Source of the DNA: a virus
Length of the DNA stretch: 36,694 nucleotides
Direction: 5' to 3' (one strand)
IMG/VR virus record: IMGVR_UViG_3300037245_001014
Coordinates: 1-36,694 of that record
The notes beneath the pieces are model-generated. The model worked only from the letters and a program-made list of their open reading frames with translations. It made no database searches and was not told the origin of the DNA. The position numbers and the translations under genes are program-made. Positions 21,329 through 29,967 of this stretch are shown one piece after another. Position 1 is the stretch's first letter. Each line of letters starts with the position of its first letter.

Positions 21329-22477
21329 TTAGTAGTAAAGTCTTGCTATGTGCCTTGGCGCTATTGCTTTTACACCCCATGCCAAGCCTATTTCAAGCTT
21401 AGTCTGCCTATACTGCCTATAGAGGGCAGCTTGGAAAGTCAGGCCACTGAAAGGGTCGGTAATAGAAACAACATCATCCGCAGAGTCGCCGCCTTCTGGC
21501 ATTTCTGGTGCTCTTGCAAGCAGGGCAATAGCGTTTCTATCGAAGGCCAAGTTAGCGTTATGAGTTGCAACAAGAGTGATAGCAGTTGCTCCAACTATTG
21601 CCTGGAGTAAACCTTCCTTCAACACAACAGTACCGCCGTCAGAGGTATCGGTATCGCCCGATACAAGCGTATATTTATTGCTATCGCCAGCGAAACTGAT
21701 TATGTCCTCGGCAATGAATGTACCTGTTCCAGCACTCGCCAGGGTAATAGTTGTTGCGCCTATAGCGTACCCTGCGGCATCCGTAGTGGCACTTGCAGCC
21801 GTTCCAGCGGTGTGAATCTGAATCTTTGCAGACTCCCTGATCTTCATACCGTAAACATCAAGCAATCCACTTGTTTCCCTCATGGAAGTAGTACCAGCCT
21901 CATTAGCCTTGGTAAGTTGCCCCAAAGCTCTGAGTTCAGCACCAGAAAGGGTGTCAATAACAAGCTGTAAGTCAGTATCAGGGCAACCCCTATCTACAAG
22001 AGTCTTTCTGATATATGAAGCTTCGGTGAGGTCAGTTGTGAATGGAACAGTTGCAACCGTACCAAAAGCGCCTGTACTATTCTCATAGCCCTCTGTAGTA
22101 AGATCAAGCTCTACCTCATTTGTAAGAACTCTCATTGCCTGTGCGATACGGTCAACATGCACTTGGCTGTATATACCAGTATGCGCCACTGCCTTTTGCT
22201 CTTCGCCATTCCATCTAACAGGAGAATAACGAGACTTAGTGATAGTCATTGTGGTATTGCCTGGAGTAACATCACCATTATCCGCAGGGCTTGTGCCTGG
22301 AGTGATGTCGTAAGCTGTAGCAGCACCAACTATAGGGACATTGATAACTTGATCTTTTGCCACTTGCTCGCTCTTAGCATCAAGCATGACAGATGGAATC
22401 ATTCCGGTTAGTTCGCGGGATACTTTGTCTGCCGCAGCATAAAGTATGGGGATTAGGTTTGTTAGTGTATTAGCCAT
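21329..22477 (-). CDS. Major capsid protein (P22 coat-like)
   Basis: 382 aa. Begins MANTLTNLIPILYAAADKVS and contains SRELTGMIPSVMLDAKSEQV, SRYSPVRWNGEEQKA and TNEVELDLTTEGY; this N-terminal layout is typical of P22 gp5-type coat proteins (HK97 fold with an inserted domain). Preceded by a scaffold gene. Excellent AAGGAGG ribosome-binding site 8 nt before the ATG. Confidence 0.88.
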   Translation of the reverse strand: MANTLTNLIPILYAAADKVSRELTGMIPSVMLDAKSEQVAKDQVINVPIVGAATAYDITPGTSPADNGDVTPGNTTMTITKSRYSPVRWNGEEQKAVAHTGIYSQVHVDRIAQAMRVLTNEVELDLTTEGYENSTGAFGTVATVPFTTDLTEASYIRKTLVDRGCPDTDLQLVIDTLSGAELRALGQLTKANEAGTTSMRETSGLLDVYGMKIRESAKIQIHTAGTAASATTDAAGYAIGATTITLASAGTGTFIAEDIISFAGDSNKYTLVSGDTDTSDGGTVVLKEGLLQAIVGATAITLVATHNANLAFDRNAIALLARAPEMPEGGDSADDVVSITDPFSGLTFQAALYRQYRQTKLEIGLAWGVKAIAPRHIARLYY

Positions 22478-22671
22478 TAGAAAAGCCTCCTTAAATTGTT
22501 AGTAATGTAGATACCGCCGCGTATTCGGCACATGGTATCAGGCATCACGCCCAACCTAAGAAGGCTTATTTTTTACTTTGGCCGACTAAACAAAGAGTGG
22601 AGACTTCCACTAATTCGATGAGATTACTATCTCAAATAACATTGGAACATATTATTAAAATTATGTCAAGC
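22478..22671 (-). promoter_or_regulatory. Coat-gene leader with promoter-like box and hairpins
   Basis: A 194-nt gap without a gene. Minus strand: a perfect TTGACA at 22669-22664 with a poor -10 (TCCAAT at 17 nt); a 5-bp hairpin GTGGA/TCCAC around 22591-22604; and a stem GATACC/GGTATC with an inner GCCG/CGGC around 22510-22539. It may add transcription or stabilise the coat mRNA. Confidence 0.5.
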
Positions 22672-23352
22672 TTAATCTGTTACAACTCCCCCATCTTTAC
22701 AATGAGCCGCTTGCGCTATTGAAGTCATCCCATCAAAGACCGCCCTTGTAACTGATTTGCCTCCTTGATTATTATTGCCATTATTCCCTTGGCTACCACT
22801 ACCGCCCCCGCTTGCTACAGCTTCTTTTGGGTTCTCGGCTAAGAATATCGGGCCGTATTCCTCGATGCTCATCTTATCGCCTTTTTCATTCAGCCTGATT
22901 TTACTGTCTTTATAAATGACAACTTCGCCATCTTCCATCTTTATATTGCGCTTGGCAAGAAAGAGCGCATCTTCTGGATTAACTGCCTTGTTGCTTAAAC
23001 TCATTATAAATTTATTGTCAATGAGATATTCAGATTTCATCTTCACGTTTTCGCCTTTGATATCCTCATTCATTTTCTGCAATGTAAGTATCTGTTCATC
23101 ACTATTAGCCATTCGTTTGGCTAATGCTTCCTCGAACTTTCCCTCGCCTTTTAGCCTTTCTTGTTCGGCCTTTTCTGCCGTTGCAAGACTTGTATTATAT
23201 TTATCTACATCAATGCCATCAAACGCGGCAAGTTGAGCCTTTAAGTCATTTGCAGTCTTGCGCCTATCTGCTGACTCACCATTTGCCTTTGTTAGTGCAG
23301 TTTGCATATCAACAATCTTTGTTTGTAGTTCGTCTACCGTTACGTCTGCCAT
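22672..23352 (-). CDS. Capsid scaffolding protein
   Basis: 226 aa, acidic and coiled-coil-rich: VDELQTKIVDMQTALTKANG, then ANDLKAQLAAFDGID, and a Gly/Asn-rich region (GGGSGSQGNNGNNNQGG, ~191-207). Order scaffold-coat is conserved, and the composition is that of Gp20-like scaffolds with a disordered C-terminal linker. Confidence 0.82.
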   Translation of the reverse strand: MADVTVDELQTKIVDMQTALTKANGESADRRKTANDLKAQLAAFDGIDVDKYNTSLATAEKAEQERLKGEGKFEEALAKRMANSDEQILTLQKMNEDIKGENVKMKSEYLIDNKFIMSLSNKAVNPEDALFLAKRNIKMEDGEVVIYKDSKIRLNEKGDKMSIEEYGPIFLAENPKEAVASGGGSGSQGNNGNNNQGGKSVTRAVFDGMTSIAQAAHCKDGGVVTD

Positions 23353-23523
23353 TTATTCCCCTCCATCATGCGTTAAATTCTCCATAACATTGCCACAATC
23401 GGCACATTCAATTGACCCATCACCTATCAATAAAAACGTATCACTCCCGCAGTTATCACAAGTATATTTATACTCATATGGCTTTGGCCGGTTATATTGC
23501 GCTAAATAGGTGACTTTAGCCAT
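23353..23523 (-). CDS. Zinc-ribbon small protein, 56 aa
   Basis: Begins MAKVTYLAQYNRPKPYEYK, then CDNC and CADC separated by a 14-residue loop, a rubredoxin-like zinc ribbon. Its start overlaps the minor head gene's stop, and its stop abuts the scaffold start codon. Unknown role in the head module. Confidence 0.75.
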   Translation of the reverse strand: MAKVTYLAQYNRPKPYEYKYTCDNCGSDTFLLIGDGSIECADCGNVMENLTHDGGE

Positions 23524-24277
23524 CTACTATCACCGGCACAAAGTAATGTCTACAATTCCAGCCTCCGCGTGTTATAAATGGATCTCCTTCCTTCTTACCG
23601 GCCCAGGATCTATCACGCCATTCCTCTATCTCCTTTCTTGTATACAGTTTATCAACGTGGTCTTTACACCAGGGCCTTGAATCTTTAATTAAACTTCCTG
23701 AATATCTGAATTTATCAGCGCCTATATTATCAGCGGCCTGTAATGTAATGGCTGCATCTGCCTCCATATACCGTGTTTGAGTAATTGTTTTGGCATGTTG
23801 AGCCATAGATCGCCCTGCTTTATCCGTTCCTCCTATGAGCAATTGAGTAACTTCTTCTTGTATCTCTGATATAGGTGCGCCTGTCATACTACCTTTCAAG
23901 ATAGCCATATTAACACTTTCAATAGTTTGATCTGCTGCTGCGCCTAGTTCCCTGTATGCTGAATCAGATAATAATTTGATTATGCTAGCATCCGATTGTG
24001 TAAAACTCACACTTATAGGCTTTAATCGCTCTTTGACTGCCTTAGTAGCTCCGGCAAAGTTAGTTGAGGCCATTGCCACTGAATCAAAAGCGGCAAACTC
24101 TTTGACAATAGCCCGCCTGGTTGCCCTTGCCCTTGCTAGCTCCATCTTATCAAGCAAGCCACTATCACCTGATTCTAACTTAGCCACAAGACGGGATATC
24201 TTGACGTTTATAGCTGCAAGAACAACCTCAATATCTTTTTCTAGTCTATCTATTGCCTTATCAGATAAATCAGCCAT
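23516..24277 (-). CDS. Minor head protein (SPP1 gp7/Mu F-like)
   Basis: 253 aa. The C-terminal part (~160-250) carries the family pattern: AKTITQTRYMEADAAI, then DSRPWCKDHVDKLYTRKEIE and RGGWNCRHYFVPV, including the two conserved Cys. The N-terminal ~150 residues are helical. Members sit inside or under the portal and aid DNA packaging or ejection. Follows the portal module in the usual order. Confidence 0.87.
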   Translation of the reverse strand: MADLSDKAIDRLEKDIEVVLAAINVKISRLVAKLESGDSGLLDKMELARARATRRAIVKEFAAFDSVAMASTNFAGATKAVKERLKPISVSFTQSDASIIKLLSDSAYRELGAAADQTIESVNMAILKGSMTGAPISEIQEEVTQLLIGGTDKAGRSMAQHAKTITQTRYMEADAAITLQAADNIGADKFRYSGSLIKDSRPWCKDHVDKLYTRKEIEEWRDRSWAGKKEGDPFITRGGWNCRHYFVPVIVDG

Positions 24278-24480
24278 TATTTAAACCATAGAAAGCAAGG
24301 CGTTATAGTTTGCGTTTGATGATATTTACTGACTCTCATTGTTCTCCAGCCTAATACGGCAAGAACTTCAGCTATCTCCATTTGTCCTTCATAGCGTTCA
24401 TATCTTAACCACCGTGAATATATTTTACTCCATAACCAAATTAATATTTTATTCTTTTGTATTTTTCTATGAAAAATCAT
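24277..24480 (-). CDS. Unknown basic protein, 67 aa
   Basis: Begins MIFHRKIQKNKILIWLWSKI and contains many Tyr/Arg/Trp; a hydrophobic patch near residues 10-20. Start and stop each overlap a neighbour by one base (TAATG pattern), which supports translation in the head operon. Unknown. Confidence 0.6.
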   Translation of the reverse strand: MIFHRKIQKNKILIWLWSKIYSRWLRYERYEGQMEIAEVLAVLGWRTMRVSKYHQTQTITPCFLWFK

Positions 24481-24920
24481 TAAATTATCTTCTTCAATTC
24501 TTTACGCATTAAATCCATAAGATCATCTTGCTCTCTACTGGATAGATTGAAAAACTCTCTTTTCGGCATCTTGCCTAATCCCTTATGATGTATCATTGCC
24601 TTTTTAGCCTCTAATGGCTTACTAAAGAACAGCGTTGTATTCCTATTTGTTGACTTAGCCTTGAGTGATGCAAACATATTGCCTGAATTATGGAGGTTGA
24701 CACCACCAAAGAACTCACCGCCCCTTTTCTGCTTAAATAATTTGTAGCCTTTACTATATGCCGCAAACAATCCACCTTGATAATCTTTCCCCTTTAATGT
24801 CCTCTGGGAGATGATATCAATAGCCTGGAATCCAATTCGCCCCCAAAGCTTTTTACTCTCGGATACTTTACCAATAGCATCAAGCTTGCGTTCAAATTGT
24901 TTTTGTCCTGTGAGTGACAT
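24480..24920 (-). CDS. Phage virion morphogenesis (Mu gpG-like) protein
   Basis: 146 aa. QFERKLDAIGKVSESKKLWGRI, QRTLKGKDYQGGLFAAYSKGY, HNSGNMFASLKAK and GKMPKREFFNLSSREQDDLMDL are hallmarks of the Mu gpG/tail-completion type family (DYQG...PYS.GY, L..SG.M..S, G.G.MP.R.F...). Acts in head-tail joining. Basic. Confidence 0.88.
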   Translation of the reverse strand: MSLTGQKQFERKLDAIGKVSESKKLWGRIGFQAIDIISQRTLKGKDYQGGLFAAYSKGYKLFKQKRGGEFFGGVNLHNSGNMFASLKAKSTNRNTTLFFSKPLEAKKAMIHHKGLGKMPKREFFNLSSREQDDLMDLMRKELKKII

Positions 24921-24944
24921 TGTTATCTATCTACTTCTTCTTTA

Positions 24945-26339
24945 TTATTCATCACCTTCTCCATCATTGATATCGTCTACATCAGTCAATTCAGGCTCAA
25001 CCGCTGCCGCATCTATTTCCTCAAGTATAATCTTCATTGTTGCCTCTTCAGCTTCCGGCAATGTCTTAGTTGCTATAATCTTCTCAACTTCTGCCTTGAA
25101 TGTTCTTGAATGTACTGCGGTCTTAGCATTGATAGCTATGTCAATCTCCTGCATTAAGTCCATGACTGCAAACTCTCTAGGGTATTCAATCTTGCCCGTA
25201 AATGTTTGAGTGAGATACAAACCAAGCAGTTTAAGTATCCTAGTTTCCGCAAGCTCCATATTCTCAGCTTTCTCAGTGAGCATAGCATTTAATGGTCTGA
25301 ATTGTATCTCCAAAGCTATACCGCTTTCTGCTTGCTGCGTCTCCTGCCCAGCCTGAAGCTTAGACATATCCTTGATATCTTGAATACCCTCTTTCCTCCA
25401 TGCCATTATTTGAGGCAGGGAAGTATGCACCGGTTCCGTCCATTTTAATTCCGGCTTAGATTCTCCATCTGAATCATCAATAGGAACCGCAACTGTAGTG
25501 GCTAACTTATCAATCGCTTTAATGCTTGATGCCGGGCCTTGCAAGAAAGGAAAGGCGCATTGATCTATAATATGTGCTGCATCAGAATCAAATATGTAAA
25601 CCCGCCTGTTAATATCAGCAATGTCAGCAATGTCAGACTTGCCTATAATCGGATGAAAGTCTTTATCTCTATTTATTATGACTACAAAAGGAATGAAGTT
25701 GATTTTATTTAATCCATCATCAGTCTTTCCCCATTTCTCTTCTTTGTCTTTTTCCCATAACTCCCAGTGGTCTTGATACCATACTTTATAAGTAAGAATA
25801 TCAGCCTTGCCCGTATCTTCCTGCAATACAAGTTTAGTTAATACTCTTGCCCCGCCTATGTATTCCATCTCATAGTCAATAATACTAGATGCAACATAAA
25901 CAGACATATACGGCCTTATGCCCTTATCAAGCTCATCCTGCTTGCTTACACCTTCCCCTTGTGGCTTGTCTATAATAACACCAATAAAACCACTAGCCCC
26001 CGCTTGCTTGCTTAACTCACGAATCATCTTTTTATAACTGCGTCCCATCATATCAGCATCCGCCATAAACGCATCAAATTCTGTCCCTGATAAGCCGCTG
26101 AAATCTCTATTTATATCGCCGCTGAATAAATAGTTATTGTATATTTCGACAATAGGGCCGCAATGATTAGTGAATGTTGCTTGTTCTAAGCGCCTTTCAT
26201 ATCCTTTTGTTTCTTCATTCCCATATTCAGGAAGGTAAGCAGGCTTCTTATAATCAATGCCGCCTAAATATGAATCACGCAAAAAAGCCAATCTATTCTG
26301 TATACCTTCAAGATCTGAGTGTCTTAAAAATTCAGCCAT
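24945..26339 (-). CDS. Portal protein
   Basis: 464 aa, preceding the minor head gene and following TerL, as in most siphophages. N-terminal helical region (MAEFLRHSDLEGIQNRLAFL), central wing with WYQDHWELWEKDKEEKW, and a late helix-rich stretch LQAGQETQQAESGIALEIQF (~338-357), which resembles the SPP1/DUF-type portals. Acidic C-terminal tail (DDINDGEGDE). Confidence 0.88.
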   Translation of the reverse strand: MAEFLRHSDLEGIQNRLAFLRDSYLGGIDYKKPAYLPEYGNEETKGYERRLEQATFTNHCGPIVEIYNNYLFSGDINRDFSGLSGTEFDAFMADADMMGRSYKKMIRELSKQAGASGFIGVIIDKPQGEGVSKQDELDKGIRPYMSVYVASSIIDYEMEYIGGARVLTKLVLQEDTGKADILTYKVWYQDHWELWEKDKEEKWGKTDDGLNKINFIPFVVIINRDKDFHPIIGKSDIADIADINRRVYIFDSDAAHIIDQCAFPFLQGPASSIKAIDKLATTVAVPIDDSDGESKPELKWTEPVHTSLPQIMAWRKEGIQDIKDMSKLQAGQETQQAESGIALEIQFRPLNAMLTEKAENMELAETRILKLLGLYLTQTFTGKIEYPREFAVMDLMQEIDIAINAKTAVHSRTFKAEVEKIIATKTLPEAEEATMKIILEEIDAAAVEPELTDVDDINDGEGDE

Positions 26340-26341
26340 TG

Positions 26342-27607
26342 TTATTTCCTCGCGGTTAGTGCTTTTAGTTGTGGTTTATGTAGTGGATAAATAAAGGCTA
26401 CTGGATAAGTAGCGCCATCAAGTAGATGTGTCATTGAATCATCTGTATCATCATGGGCAGATGATTTAAAGTATCTAATTAGATTCTTACATTTCGGGGA
26501 GACTGTCAAGGTTAAATCCTCAAGTTTCTTATTTACTGAATTATGCCGATCTCTCACGCCTTGCTGCTTTCTGGCTTTAACTTCTACCCCTGTGTTCTGA
26601 ATAATGCTAAAGTCTGTTCTTCCTACCTGTGCGCTCGTTTGTCTCTTCTTGCCTGTCGGATCTGGATATGCTGTTTTTATTCTACCTGAATATCTTTCAT
26701 GTGCTATCTGCATCCATGTTTCTGTATCACTATTTGGTTGTTCGATCTCATCGATATAATGCATTCTATTACCATGTTTCCAGAATACAACGCCAGCCAT
26801 AGGATTGACGTTAAAATCAAGGCCAATACAGAGTTCACCTCCGGGATCAGGTAGATCAACAATGTTACTGTCGCTAAAGTTGTAATATATGAGCAAATTG
26901 GATATAGTAACAAATTCACCATCAAAGTATGCCTCCAGCATTTTCTTATCATAAGTATTGCGAAGATTGTCAAGGTAGTGCTGAGGGAGCGCCAAGTTCT
27001 CGCTTGTCTTAGCCCTGAATACCCCTATATCATAATTGCTCTTTAATTCCCCCTCGCATATATCATATCCCCATCCACCTATACCCTCTGGCGTTCCGGC
27101 TGCACATATTTCTGAATGAGTTGCTTGTGGTTCTCTTACCCTTGCTGATAGTTGTGTTAATACTTCATATTTCTGTAGGAATGGCTCATCAATTCCCCCT
27201 GCCGCAAGATTCGAACCCTTGAGACTATCAGGGTCATTACCAGAACCAATCCACAAAGTCCCGACATGACCGCGATAATAAATAGTAAAATAATGATCTG
27301 AACTATGATATTTATATTTAATCTTTTTGCCATCAAGCAAATCCTTTATTGTCGGTATGATAGTTCTCTTTGCCATCTTGTATGTAGGTGAAATCACCAT
27401 ACATGGATGAGGTGCATTGAGAATGGTTAAGGCCGTCATTCTCTTCCCTAACCATCTTGTCTTGCCTGATCCATATCCACCTATCAGGAACTTATAAAAA
27501 TTCTCTGACTCCCAGCAAGCCCTATGCGTTGGAAACATCCCCCCTTGTGTTACAAGAGGAAACTTGCCAGGTATTATTATAGGATCTTCTTTACGCCAGA
27601 AACTCAA
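26342..27607 (-). CDS. terL: Terminase large subunit
   Basis: 421 aa. Walker A GGYGSGKT (43-50), Walker B with catalytic Glu AAGGIDEP (~128-135), and RNase H-like nuclease acids in GLDFNVNPMAGV (~246-257), AYPDPTGK and DDTDDSMTHLLDGATY. Packages DNA into the procapsid. Overlaps TerS by four bases. The protein size is normal. Headful (pac) packaging is consistent with the circular assembly but unproven. Confidence 0.93.
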   Translation of the reverse strand: MSFWRKEDPIIIPGKFPLVTQGGMFPTHRACWESENFYKFLIGGYGSGKTRWLGKRMTALTILNAPHPCMVISPTYKMAKRTIIPTIKDLLDGKKIKYKYHSSDHYFTIYYRGHVGTLWIGSGNDPDSLKGSNLAAGGIDEPFLQKYEVLTQLSARVREPQATHSEICAAGTPEGIGGWGYDICEGELKSNYDIGVFRAKTSENLALPQHYLDNLRNTYDKKMLEAYFDGEFVTISNLLIYYNFSDSNIVDLPDPGGELCIGLDFNVNPMAGVVFWKHGNRMHYIDEIEQPNSDTETWMQIAHERYSGRIKTAYPDPTGKKRQTSAQVGRTDFSIIQNTGVEVKARKQQGVRDRHNSVNKKLEDLTLTVSPKCKNLIRYFKSSAHDDTDDSMTHLLDGATYPVAFIYPLHKPQLKALTARK

Positions 27608-27981
27608 AGGAATGCAGGATCTAATTTTTCTGGTTTGGTATCCTTATCAATTATCTCAATCTGCTTGAAATTGCCATAACCCCTATGTCTACCCTTGCAA
27701 TTCATAAAGTAGATAAGTGAAGTTTCTTTTCCAGCTTCAATATTCTTTTTTAGTATGGATTCCGCAAAGTCAATTAGTGATTCCTTTGCTTGAGTTATTG
27801 CTTCTTGAAGTGAAGAGCTTGCATTGATGTAATTGTAAAGAGTGGCTCGACTTATATTTAAACCTTTTGCCGCTTGTGTCATAAAACCATTATTAGCCTC
27901 AATAGCTTCTATGATTTGCTCAGGCTGAACAAGCCATTCTTTTGTATCAGGTTCTTTTAACTTGTCAATTTTGTCTACCAT
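27604..27981 (-). CDS. terS: Terminase small subunit
   Basis: 125 aa from the ATG at 27981 (AAGGGG just before). An upstream in-frame ATG (28014) lies in the -10 box of a good promoter and is unlikely. HTH domain PEQIIEAIEANNGFMTQAAK then GLNISRATLYNYINASSSLQ, followed by a helical oligomerisation region. Recognises the packaging site; couples to TerL. Confidence 0.82.
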   Translation of the reverse strand: MVDKIDKLKEPDTKEWLVQPEQIIEAIEANNGFMTQAAKGLNISRATLYNYINASSSLQEAITQAKESLIDFAESILKKNIEAGKETSLIYFMNCKGRHRGYGNFKQIEIIDKDTKPEKLDPAFL

Positions 27982-28009
27982 AAGCCCCTTGATATAATAA
28001 TCAACTAAG

Positions 28010-28039
28010 ACCATACAATATATTGGTACTATTTGTCAA
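28010..28039 (-). promoter_or_regulatory. Late promoter in front of the terminase operon
   Basis: Minus-strand TTGACA (28034-28039), 18-nt spacer, TATGGT (28010-28015). It overlaps the 3' end of the FmdB-like gene and sits before the packaging genes. Confidence 0.65.
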
Positions 28040-28218
28040 GTCTTTTTCTGATATCCATCTTTCTCCCACCCATCCCCTTTGAGCCTGAATGATGATTTAC
28101 TTATTAGCCGCCTTACTTCTCCTCTACATTCTGGACATTCAGGATTATTTTCTTTCATTGATTGTATCTTCTCAAATTCATTGCCACATTGAATGCAACC
28201 AAAAATATATATCGGCAT
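28036..28218 (-). CDS. FmdB-like zinc-ribbon protein
   Basis: 60 aa from the ATG at 28218 (AAAGGAGAGG upstream). MPIYIFGCIQCGNEFEKIQS, then CPECRGEVRRLISK: the FmdB-family ribbon with two C..C pairs. Common in phages near packaging genes, function undetermined. Eleven additional codons upstream are open but lack a good start. Confidence 0.8.
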   Translation of the reverse strand: MPIYIFGCIQCGNEFEKIQSMKENNPECPECRGEVRRLISKSSFRLKGDGWEKDGYQKKT

Positions 28219-28278
28219 ATCCTCTCCTTTTATCGCGCATATAACGAACATGATCCTTTCAGGATATTTGTACTATGT

Positions 28279-28449
28279 TCAATCTGTCATTATACTCCAA
28301 AAACTTTTATTCTTAACATGATCTATGTTGAATCCATTATGTTCGAGTCTCGCTTCGTAATAAGTTATTTTATAGATTGATTTCAGCCCCTTCAAATATT
28401 GATAAATAATGACAATGAGAAGAAATCCTAATGTCAAATATTGATACAT
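28279..28449 (-). CDS. Single-pass membrane protein, 56 aa, first gene of the second cassette locus
   Basis: Begins MYQYLTLGFLLIVIIYQYLK (a membrane helix) and continues with a basic segment (KGLKSIYKITYYEARLEHNG). Strong AAGGAG 8 nt from the ATG. Its stop TGA overlaps GTTCAAT (28277-28283), the same core-embedded stop seen in the main array. No recognised function. Confidence 0.7.
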   Translation of the reverse strand: MYQYLTLGFLLIVIIYQYLKGLKSIYKITYYEARLEHNGFNIDHVKNKSFWSIMTD

Positions 28450-28473
28450 TTTATTTCTCCTTAATTAAGTTTA

Positions 28474-28552
28474 GCATAACCAAGCGCTATCAAAGATAGC
28501 TCGTTGCTTTTTACATCAGCGATTTCACGGCCCGCTGATTTCATCGTTCTAC
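28474..28552 (+). other. Degenerate attC-like site
   Basis: Outer cores GCATAAC (28474-28480) and GTTCTAC (28546-28552) are in the right arrangement, but the inner arms do not pair. Instead two self-contained hairpins are present, GCTATC/GATAGC (28485-28499) and ATCAGCG/CGCTGAT (28515-28540). The stop TAG of the next gene sits in the right core. Probably a divergent or rearranged attC. Confidence 0.45.
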
Positions 28553-28842
28553 ATCTCTCCGCATGGGGGTTTTAATGGCCCATGCCATTGAGATCCTTTC
28601 AAATCTTTATATTCGGATACCATATGATTACCAGGGAATACAAATTGTGGAGGCTCCCCTTTGAAAGAAGTATAAACTTCACATATCATTGTCTCGCCAT
28701 CTTTAAATTTTATCCAATAATAACCCTCATGACGTGGCTTCCCGTAAAACCAGCCCGATGTAGAACAATCCGCTGCAAGGGACTTGCTGCCATTCTTTTT
28801 GTTTTCAGTTGTTTCTTGGTCTCCTGCCATTCCGTCACTCAT
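28549..28842 (-). CDS. Unknown cassette protein, 97 aa
   Basis: The N-terminal 27 residues (Ser/Asp/Lys-rich) come from the attC at 28760-28886. The remainder, WFYGKPRHEGYYWIKFKDGE then MICEVYTSFKGEPPQFVFPG, is a compact beta domain of a type met in phage DUF551-like proteins. AAGGAGG ribosome-binding site inside the attC loop. The stop TAG is in core GTTCTAC. Unknown function. Confidence 0.75.
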   Translation of the reverse strand: MSDGMAGDQETTENKKNGSKSLAADCSTSGWFYGKPRHEGYYWIKFKDGETMICEVYTSFKGEPPQFVFPGNHMVSEYKDLKGSQWHGPLKPPCGEM

Positions 28843-28886
28843 CGGTTTCCTCCTTGGCCCGCAAGCCCCTGATCTTTTCGTTATAT
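28760..28886 (+). other. attC site containing the start of the 97-aa gene
   Basis: Left core GTAGAAC (28760-28766), left arm CTGCAAGGGACTTGC (28773-28787), right arm GCAAGCCCCTGA (28861-28872), right core GTTATAT (28880-28886). The left arm has an extra G and A. The arms resemble the sites at 35555-35655 and 35856-35985. About 6.7 kb from the nearest site of the main array. Confidence 0.82.
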
Positions 28887-28893
28887 GCTTTCT

Positions 28894-29244
28894 TCATAAA
28901 TGAGTTTTCTTGATACCCATAGCCTCATACCTTTGAGATTCTTTATTAGGCCACTCAACGACTACCCCATGCTTTTCACCCATAAACCTGTTCAATATCT
29001 CATAAACCATTGACGGATCTTTAGTATCCATATCTATGGTTGAGTCTTTGCCGGTTAAAGATTTGAGTATAGGTTTATATAAGTGATTCTTTACGCTCTC
29101 GCAAGTCCAAGGAATATCTATTTCAGGCTTGAGGGTTTTTTTCATATCAAGGCCAGCATCGTTCAAGGCACTTGCTAGTAAAGTGCAATATAAATGTAGC
29201 GACTTGTTTTGTGGAGGTGTTCTTTGTTTTTCATCTGTTATCAT
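28894..29244 (-). CDS. Conserved phage protein (NinB-type context), 116 aa
   Basis: RTPPQNKSLHLYCTLLASALN, then DAGLDMKKTLKPEIDIPWT, VKNHLYKPILK and VYEILNRFMGEKHGVVV form a pattern I recognise from many phage hypothetical proteins in recombination regions. The name is uncertain; NinB-like recombination function is possible. It follows the cassette locus directly, and overlaps the next gene by 4 nt. Confidence 0.8.
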   Translation of the reverse strand: MITDEKQRTPPQNKSLHLYCTLLASALNDAGLDMKKTLKPEIDIPWTCESVKNHLYKPILKSLTGKDSTIDMDTKDPSMVYEILNRFMGEKHGVVVEWPNKESQRYEAMGIKKTHL

Positions 29245-29948
29245 GGTTTGTCCTTTGGTATTTCAAGAATCATTTTCATAGGTGGTTTATCTTCTAATTT
29301 TTCACACATACCATTTGGTAACCATACACTGTATTTAGTCTTATTTCCTGTCGAAAAGCCTGATACCTTCCAATCTTCCACCCCTTCAATCTCTATCCTC
29401 TCAATGCTATCATATTCTGGACTCAATATCCGTCTTATGTCGGCCTTCATTAATTCTTCTATTTTGGCATCTCTATCAACCAAGCCCTGCTCTAATCTGT
29501 CTATATATTCTTCAACTTCCTCACATATACTAAAATCTTTATCCCCTATCCTTACCTTCTCACTTTCTACAGGAGGATAGAGGCGCTTCCAGCCCTTTTT
29601 GTTGTGAGCTATATCTTTCCCTATTGCAGCCCTTGCGTTACAAGAACCATAAGCTGTAATTAATTGCAATTTGTTATCTTCGATAAATGTAAGATAATTA
29701 TTATTTCCTAATCCACCATCATCTGTCCACAATTCCCCCGCCTTCTCCGGCCTTATCTCTTTCACTTCGTGGTAGGGTTGCCAAGCTGCATCGGTTATAT
29801 CCCAAAGTAGAGTAATACTTCTTTGTTCATCATTCTCTTTAAAATACCAATTTAAAAGACCTGTTGGATCTGTTTTAACATATGAATCAAAACATCTATT
29901 TTTTTGATGTGCCTTCCCTGTTTCCTTCAAAGCATCTTGTATATTCAT
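29241..29948 (-). CDS. Unknown protein, 235 aa
   Basis: Soluble, mixed composition: MNIQDALKETGKAHQKNRCF, then WYFKENDEQRSITLLWDITD with WQPYHEVKEIRPEKAG. Residues ~145-185 are helical (YIDRLEQGLVDRDAKIEEL). No family recognised. AAAGGAGAAAG ribosome-binding site. Part of the replication-region operon. Confidence 0.75.
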   Translation of the reverse strand: MNIQDALKETGKAHQKNRCFDSYVKTDPTGLLNWYFKENDEQRSITLLWDITDAAWQPYHEVKEIRPEKAGELWTDDGGLGNNNYLTFIEDNKLQLITAYGSCNARAAIGKDIAHNKKGWKRLYPPVESEKVRIGDKDFSICEEVEEYIDRLEQGLVDRDAKIEELMKADIRRILSPEYDSIERIEIEGVEDWKVSGFSTGNKTKYSVWLPNGMCEKLEDKPPMKMILEIPKDKP

Positions 29949-29967
29949 AATCTTTCTCCTTTATATT

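Noticed and set aside
28239-28283. attC site at the left end of the small locus
   Set aside because: Cores ATATAAC and GTTCAAT exist and ATCCT/AGGAT can pair, but the arms are too short and asymmetrically spaced to claim.
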